Shown piece by piece: positions 58,516 through 64,000 of a stretch of 64,000 nt of DNA. Under the pieces are notes generated by a model, which ran no database searches, was not told the DNA's origin, and saw only the letters and a list, made by a program, of their open reading frames with translations. Numbering within the stretch: the first letter of the stretch is position 1; every line of letters starts with the position of its first letter. A program made the position numbers and the translations under genes. The stretch is from Aaosphaeria pasadenensis (lineage: Eukaryota > Ascomycota > Dothideomycetes > Pleosporales): NCBI GenBank assembly GCA_022813625.1, contig JAKLMB010000003.1:186001-250000 (forward strand), in the 5' to 3' direction.

Positions 58516-59386
58516 TGGATAATGTAATAGCCATAGAGAACCCTTGCTACTTGACACTAATCGAGGCAGCGAGCTCGATTCTCCGAAAGTTTGCTTGATA
58601 TCCCAGACTCATGGTGCTTGGGCATTCTTCTCGCACAACATATTTAAATAGTACAACCTGTTTAAAAGAAGACAATTTTATCCGATGAAACGCACACGAA
58701 TTCTTTAATGTGATAGCTATAACATTAGGAAAGAGTAGTAGAAGATTCAGGCACAAAAATATACATCCACTTTCGTTACGAAGGAAGCCACTCTGCTATG
58801 TTCAAGTGTCGTTTACAGTGAGCAAGGATACAGTAAATCCTTTGCTGCCTATTCTTTATCAATCGACAGACGACAGATGAACTGATACATTGACTCGAGA
58901 GACAATTGCCTCAAATATTTGAAGACTATTCCTTGCCTTCATTAAAAGTCAACAAATACACTACAAAACGAACAAAAAACTCGAAACTAGTGGGTCAATC
59001 CTCCTTGATCTCTAGACATGCATCTACCTTCCTTACTTTAACCAAAGCCTGCTTATATAGATCTACGGAGGCTGATAAAACATCACGCGTCTCCACGATG
59101 GGCAAGGATGAGGGAAACTTATCGCTTTGCCTTTGGTTTCGATATGTAAGTGCTTCTTGTCCGATATCGAAATTAAGTTCTAACAATGTCATATAGTGAT
59201 TTTGCGCCTTTTAGCAGTGACTAAGATAGGGCTATAGTCCTCGTCGACAGATGGAGCGTATTCATCACGTATATATGTCATCATATCGGCTGTAAGGGCA
59301 AATTCCCGGCGTGTGCCTTCTGCTCCCTGCGTCAATAAGGAGTCACCCGCTTGGCAGATTATATGCTATTCATAAACTACATATTC

Positions 59387-60151
59387 TTATGCACCCACCT
59401 CCTCAATAACCTTCTTCAAATTATGTATGTCGTGGGCGAAGCGACCGAGGAAGAGGCCATCGACACCTTCTGAGATCTTTGCGAATGTACCCGGTCCAGC
59501 ACTTCCGCCGTACACGATTCTTGTGACACCGCTTCGGTTTGAAGCCAGCTTTCTCAGCTCTTTTGTGACATTGACGACATGATCGGGGTCGGCGGGCTGA
59601 GCAGCACCAATTGCCCAAACAGGCTCGTATGCGAGGATAACCTCAACATCATCCGGTACCGCTGCTAGCACAGAGGTCACCTGTGGTTTGCACTCTTCCA
59701 CCGCTGCTCCAACTGCGGCTGACGCGATGCTGTGATGCGTTTTCTCTCCTATGCACACCAAGGGTATCAGGCCATTCCTGGCAGCGGCGCCTGCCTTCTT
59801 CGCAACCCATTCGTCCGTCTCACCAAAGTGCGCTCTCCGCTCCGCATGGCCAATCTCTACAATCCTCGCGCCGGCCTGCGCTATCACTGTAGGAGAGACT
59901 TCGCCCGTATACGCGCCCTTGTCTTCCCAGAAAGTGTCCTGTGCTCCCACCATGACGTGCGATGATTCGAGGATCCGGGCTGTTTCCATGAGCGTGACGA
60001 AGTCTGGGATGACGAAGAGATCTACGCGAGCATTCCAAGCATCGCCGTCGAGCTGGTGCACGCCACGGACGTAGGAGAGAGTACTCTGGAGGTCGAAGTA
60101 CATCTTCAGACTCACGCCAACGATGCGGCGGGGTCGAGGAAGGGGAGGCAT
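59387..60151 (-). CDS. Triosephosphate isomerase-family paralogue (sugar-phosphate isomerase)
   Basis: TIM-barrel isomerase, single exon, 254 aa, normal TIM length. Catalytic equivalents are present: Lys16 in SLKMY, His102 in EIGHAERR, Glu176 in AYEPVWAIG (with mobile loop 6), and the phosphate-binding YGGSAGPG and GLFLGR motifs. Two near-invariant TIM positions differ: the Asn of N-x-K is Ser14, and the Ser of GHSERR is Ala103. This pattern is unlike glycolytic TPI and resembles the TIM-like isomerases of four-carbon sugar-phosphate (erythritol/erythrulose) catabolism. A housekeeping glycolytic TPI gene would normally also contain introns in these fungi. I call it a paralogue; substrate is inferred. 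Faces the MTHFR gene across 1.1 kb. Confidence 0.85.
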   Translation of the reverse strand: MPPLPRPRRIVGVSLKMYFDLQSTLSYVRGVHQLDGDAWNARVDLFVIPDFVTLMETARILESSHVMVGAQDTFWEDKGAYTGEVSPTVIAQAGARIVEIGHAERRAHFGETDEWVAKKAGAAARNGLIPLVCIGEKTHHSIASAAVGAAVEECKPQVTSVLAAVPDDVEVILAYEPVWAIGAAQPADPDHVVNVTKELRKLASNRSGVTRIVYGGSAGPGTFAKISEGVDGLFLGRFAHDIHNLKKVIEEVGA

Positions 60152-61231
60152 TGCGAAGGCGTCGGGGTATATGGGATAAAGAAGTGCGATGTGCCTGGCG
60201 CGAGTGATATCTTTTTCAAAGGGGGATTGAACTTGTTTCTAATTCTCCCATGGTTGAAATTGAGCAGGTCCGAAGGACAATTGAGTACATAGGCATCAAT
60301 TAATAGAGAGTTGAGCAGGGTGTGGGCTGGGGATTACCACATGGGGGAAACCGGGGGACGGGGAAGGGAGCTTTGACGTCCAGCCCAGGGGAGGGGAGCT
60401 CTTGGTATTTGGTAATTGTGTTCAACCATAGCATAAAAATATCCATTTGGCTACATAAAATCTCTGTATGTTCATTTTGCTAACCGTCGTCTTCTCAGTG
60501 ACATAGCATCTGCCATTACATATGTAAGGATACTTACATTCAGAGATTGCCATTGATGTCACATGGAATATCGTAGGTACCTATCCAGGGTCGAATTAGA
60601 ATGCATTGCTGGAACAAAGTAGCATACCATGACGCATGAAACCCCATCTTTCAATGTCAGTCCTAGTGTTCGATTGGTTTACTTCATGCAATCCAGGTTT
60701 GAAGTCGAAATGTAGGCCCTTTTACTGCCCACCGGTGCCACCAACTCGTACAAACAGATTTCTTCTTGGCGGGGCGTTCCGATTGTGCTCCGAACCACCG
60801 ACCACCACAAAAACCTTTCTCCGCAAAACAGTCAGTCCTCCGCCCCAAACAACAGACTACCTGTCCAATCCTTCCGGAAAGACCTTTCTACCTAATTGTC
60901 ACATACACTCACACTTACATTTTTACCACTGCGGTACATGCAGCGACAGCTCGCGGATCGCTGGGCCCGCAAACGCTACTTTGGATAGTCGGTCGCGGTG
61001 ACATTCTTGCAGAACGCGGGGTGCTGCGGTGAGCTGTTAAAACATCCTGGTAAACCCCCTTGTCTCCCCTCGATTTTTACGACTCTCAATCTTCTATTCC
61101 TTTCTTCTCCTCTGAGTTCGTGGGAGAAGTGGGTGTGCATTTGCTAATTTCTTCTAGAAACGTTGCGACGTACCTATTCTCCTTTTGCCTCAACCTCTTT
61201 CTTTCTTCCTTTCATACACCTGCCATTCATC
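60152..61231. other. Shared divergent promoter of the TIM paralogue and MET13
   Basis: 1.08 kb without a supported gene; a C/T-rich leader occupies about 61060-61231 ahead of the MET13 start. No specific site recognised. Confidence 0.6.
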
Positions 61232-63262
61232 ATGCACATCTCCCAGAAACTTTTACAGGCCAGGGCGGAAGGAAAACCCACGTTTTCCTTTGAATTCTTC
61301 CCCCCGAAGACTGCCCAGGTATGCTCCCCGTCTTCTCTTCCGTATGGTTGTAGCTAACAAGTTTGCCTAGGGTGTACAAAACCTTTACGATCGCATGGAC
61401 CGCATGCATGGCCTTGGTCCTCAATTCATCGACGTTACATGGGGCGCAGGCGGCCGCCTATCCCACCTCACCTGCGAAATGGTCAAAGTAGCCCAATCTG
61501 TATACGGCCTCGAAACATGCATGCACCTTACATGCACTGACATGGAACGCTCGAAGCTCGATGAAGCCCTGAAAGAGGCCTACAACTCCGGCTGTACCAA
61601 CATTCTGGCCTTGCGTGGAGATCCACCTCGAGAGAAGGAGAAGTGGGAGGCTACTGCTGGTGGCTTTCGTTATGCCAAGGACCTCGTCAAGTACATCCGA
61701 GACAAGTATGGCAATCACTTCGACATTGGCGTGGCAGGTTACTCTGAGGGCAGTGAGGATAACTCGGATGTCGATTTACTGATTGACCATTTGAAAGAGA
61801 AGGTTGATGCCGGTGCAACTTTCATCGTTACTCAGATGTTCTACGATACGGACATTTTCCTTTCCTGGGTCGAAAAAGTACGTGCGAAGGGTATCGATAT
61901 TCCGATCATTCCGGGTATCATGCCTATTCACACATATGCTGCCTTCCTACGTAGAGCCAATTGGACCAAGTGCAATGTACCTGCCGAATGGACGAAGGCG
62001 TTGGAGCCTGTCAAGAACGACGATGTGGAGGTTCGTGAAGTTGGAAAAGATCTGGTCGCCGACATGTGTCGGAGATTGATCAATGCGGGAATTACACACT
62101 TGCACTTCTACACCATGAATCTAGCCCAGGCGACGCGCATGGTCCTTGAAGAGCTGGAAATTCTTCCTGATGTTGAAAGCCCACTCGAGAAGCCACTACC
62201 ATGGAGACCATCTCTTGGTCTCAACCGTCGCGACGAAAACGTACGACCCATCTTCTGGCGCAATCGCAATCGCTCCTACGTTGCTCGTACTCAAGATTGG
62301 GACGAATTCCCCAATGGCCGATGGGGTGACGCGAGGTCTCCTGCTTTTGGTGAGCTTGACTCCTATGGCATTGGTTTGAAGGGAACAAACGAGCAAAACA
62401 TCAAACTCTGGGGTACCCCAACGTCAATCAAGGACATATCGGATTTGTTCGTCCGCTATATGAGCGGTGATCTCGAATCTCTGCCTTGGAGCGAACAAGC
62501 TATCTCGAAAGAGGCTGAGAGTATCGAACAAGACCTCATCAAGCTGAACCGACGAGGTTTCCTTACCATCAATTCGCAGCCTGCAGTCGACGGAGCCAAG
62601 TCATCCGATTCTGTCTTTGGTTGGGGACCGCGAAATGGTTATGTGTACCAGAAGGCTTACCTCGAAGTACTTGTGTCCCCAGAACATATTGCCGAGGTCA
62701 TCACAAGGATTGAGCGTGATCCAGATATGACCTACTACGCGGTAAACAAGGAGGGCGATCTAAAGACCAATGCACCTGGCGATGGCCCGAATGCTGTCAC
62801 CTGGGGTGTCTTTCCCGGAAAGGAGATTGTACAGCCAACCATTGTTGAAACTGTCAGTTTCCTCGCCTGGAAAGATGAGTTCTATCGACTTGGACAGGAC
62901 TGGGCGAACTGCCACTCATCAGTGAGCCCTGCTCGATATGTTATTGAGGATCTCATGGATACGTGGTGGTTGATCAACATTGGTGAGTTCGACGCAATTA
63001 ACCCCAAGATTTCATTTCTGACAAATGCGCTCTAGTGAATAACGACTTCCATGTCAAGCATGGCATTTTCCCGCTCTTCGACGGTCTCCAGGTACAAGAC
63101 ATGGAGAAGCCACTCCACCCAGTCGGCCACACTAACAGCGACTCCGGATCAAATGGAGTCAGCAACGGCACCTCTGCCCAGGATGGCGAGAAATCGATCC
63201 TAGGAAATGCTGTTGATGCTGCACGATCCGCACTCCAGAACGGCCTTAACCTCGCGAATTAG
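61232..63262 (+). CDS. MET13: Methylenetetrahydrofolate reductase, Met13 type
   Basis: FAD enzyme that reduces 5,10-methylene- to 5-methyl-tetrahydrofolate for methionine synthesis. Exons are 61232-61318, 61371-62982 and 63036-63262, with introns of 52 and 53 bp; 641 aa. The N-terminal catalytic barrel (about 1-300) shows FSFEFFPPKT with the catalytic Glu, GVQNLYDRMDRM across the first splice, FIDVTWGAGG, CMHLTCT, NILALRGDPP, DAGATFIVTQMFYD and IPGIMPI. The C-terminal regulatory domain shows YVARTQDWDEFPNGRWGD, GWGPRNGYVYQKAYLE and VTWGVFPGKEI. GVQNLYDRM and the linker ENVRPIFW match Met13 rather than the Met12 paralogue. The last exon adds a Ser/Gly/Asn-rich tail beyond the usual end. All conserved blocks look intact. 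Confidence 0.96.
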
Positions 63263-63917
63263 GAAACTTCGCCATACACGCTCTTGCAATTCAACATAGA
63301 AGACCGAGCCTTCTGGCACCCCATATTTCGTAAAGAACATTACAAAATGTTTCAGGGCGGCTTTCTACTCTCAACAGTACCTTCTCTTCCCACTATCTCA
63401 GGATCTCCTTCCACGGCGTTTTTCTTTTCCTTTTCAAGGGTTTGGGCATAAAAGCTTGTCTAATTGCATGTGAGAGGCGTCTATTCAACCTGACGACCAT
63501 AATGATACGACGGCAGGTAACAGAAAAAAAACGGACATACAATTGGCGGACATAATTCATCATGATACCCGACCGATACCCTCAACGGTGTCGGTCATGT
63601 CTCTCTTACTTCAAGAGCATTCTTACTGCACACGAAAGCAATAAATATATTCTTAAGGCTGTGGTAGTATATGCCATCTGCTTCCATTGGTAAAACTAGT
63701 GTCTTTCTCGAATTCTCAAAAGTGATGGTGCGCTGCAATTCCGCGCCCCCACCTCAGATTGGTTACGTCACCTAGTATTCCTCACGTTCTCTAATCGTGC
63801 ATCGGAAATGTCCCAACTAACCTCGGTGCATCGATATTTCGTACGCAAGCTTACTTCAATAAATAGCTGATGCCTCCAATTCCACGTTTGTGGCACTGTG
63901 CTTTGAATAGCAGATCA
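63263..63917. other. Intergenic, MET13 3' flank
   Basis: No supported gene or RNA; contains T-rich probable 3' UTR near 63415-63445. Confidence 0.6.
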
Positions 63918-64000
63918 TTACTTCCCCGCAGATGTCCCAAACAGCTCACGTACATCAGCAGACGTCGGCATACCTTGTTTAATCCGATTTCAAGCACGAC
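63918..64000 (-). CDS. Possible C-terminal exon of a gene beyond the window
   Basis: On the minus strand an 18-codon segment (63918-63973, ending TAA) reads MPTSADVRELFGTSAGK. It is preceded by AAACAAG, which could be a splice acceptor. The composition is protein-like, but it is too short to identify, and the same DNA is also open in another frame. Confidence 0.2.

Larger units (their letters stand above)
46683..59386. other. Gene-free stretch of 12.7 kb, AT-rich towards its right side
   Basis: Begins with the bZIP promoter and ends at the TIM-like gene's 3' end. I found no intact gene. Hand-counted 60-base lines at about 53.3, 53.7, 55.6, 56.9 and 57.7 kb give roughly 25-37% GC, against about 50% at 50.4 kb. 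Contents listed separately: G-rich hexamer tract, CCCTG array, three diverged tandem copies near 52.3-52.7 kb, a bulged hairpin, and a possible decayed coding remnant. Confidence 0.6.

Overview
The window is nuclear DNA of a filamentous ascomycete (Pezizomycotina). The evidence is many introns of about 47-70 bp with GT..AG ends, a Zn2Cys6 regulator, a LaeA-like methyltransferase, a Yap/Pap1-type bZIP factor and a peroxisomal FOX2 multifunctional enzyme. I cannot fix the class or species from sequence alone. Fifteen protein-coding genes are supported, most with exon boundaries worked out by hand from frame continuity and splice consensus. I recognised no rRNA, tRNA, CRISPR array or intact transposon.

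Layout. 0-8 kb: 3' part of a GPR1/FUN34/YaaH acetate-transporter gene, a hypothetical single-exon gene, and a bestrophin-like (UPF0187) anion channel. 8.4-12.9 kb: ORC4 (origin recognition) on the minus strand, divergent from an MFS monocarboxylate-type transporter; the shared promoter carries an ACGCGT cell-cycle box. 13.9-20.8 kb: a small repetitive secreted protein, a secreted GDSL/SGNH esterase and a LaeA-like methyltransferase. 25.4-31.5 kb: a compact group of a Zn2Cys6 transcription factor, a class V PLP enzyme and an amino-acid permease. The last two are divergent and share a 485-bp promoter holding a CGG-N10-CCG site. 32.4-38.1 kb: FOX2, then an unrecognised coiled-coil/zinc-finger-like protein. 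45.9-46.7 kb: a bZIP factor. 59.4-63.3 kb: a divergent triosephosphate-isomerase paralogue and a Met13-type methylenetetrahydrofolate reductase.

The gene groups are separated by long stretches with no convincing gene: 38.1-45.9 kb and 46.7-59.4 kb, the second becoming AT-rich after about 53 kb. These hold diverged tandem repeats, a G-rich hexamer tract, hairpins and one possible decayed coding remnant.

Functional reading. The clearest multi-gene unit is the regulator / PLP enzyme / permease group, which looks like an amino-acid uptake and conversion cassette under a local regulator. That is inference from adjacency, shared promoter and site type. ORC4, FOX2 and MET13 are ordinary housekeeping genes. 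I did not find an obviously new multi-gene system. The strongest leads are the regulator cassette, the unusual TIM paralogue, the unrecognised zinc-finger-like protein and the repeat-bearing deserts.
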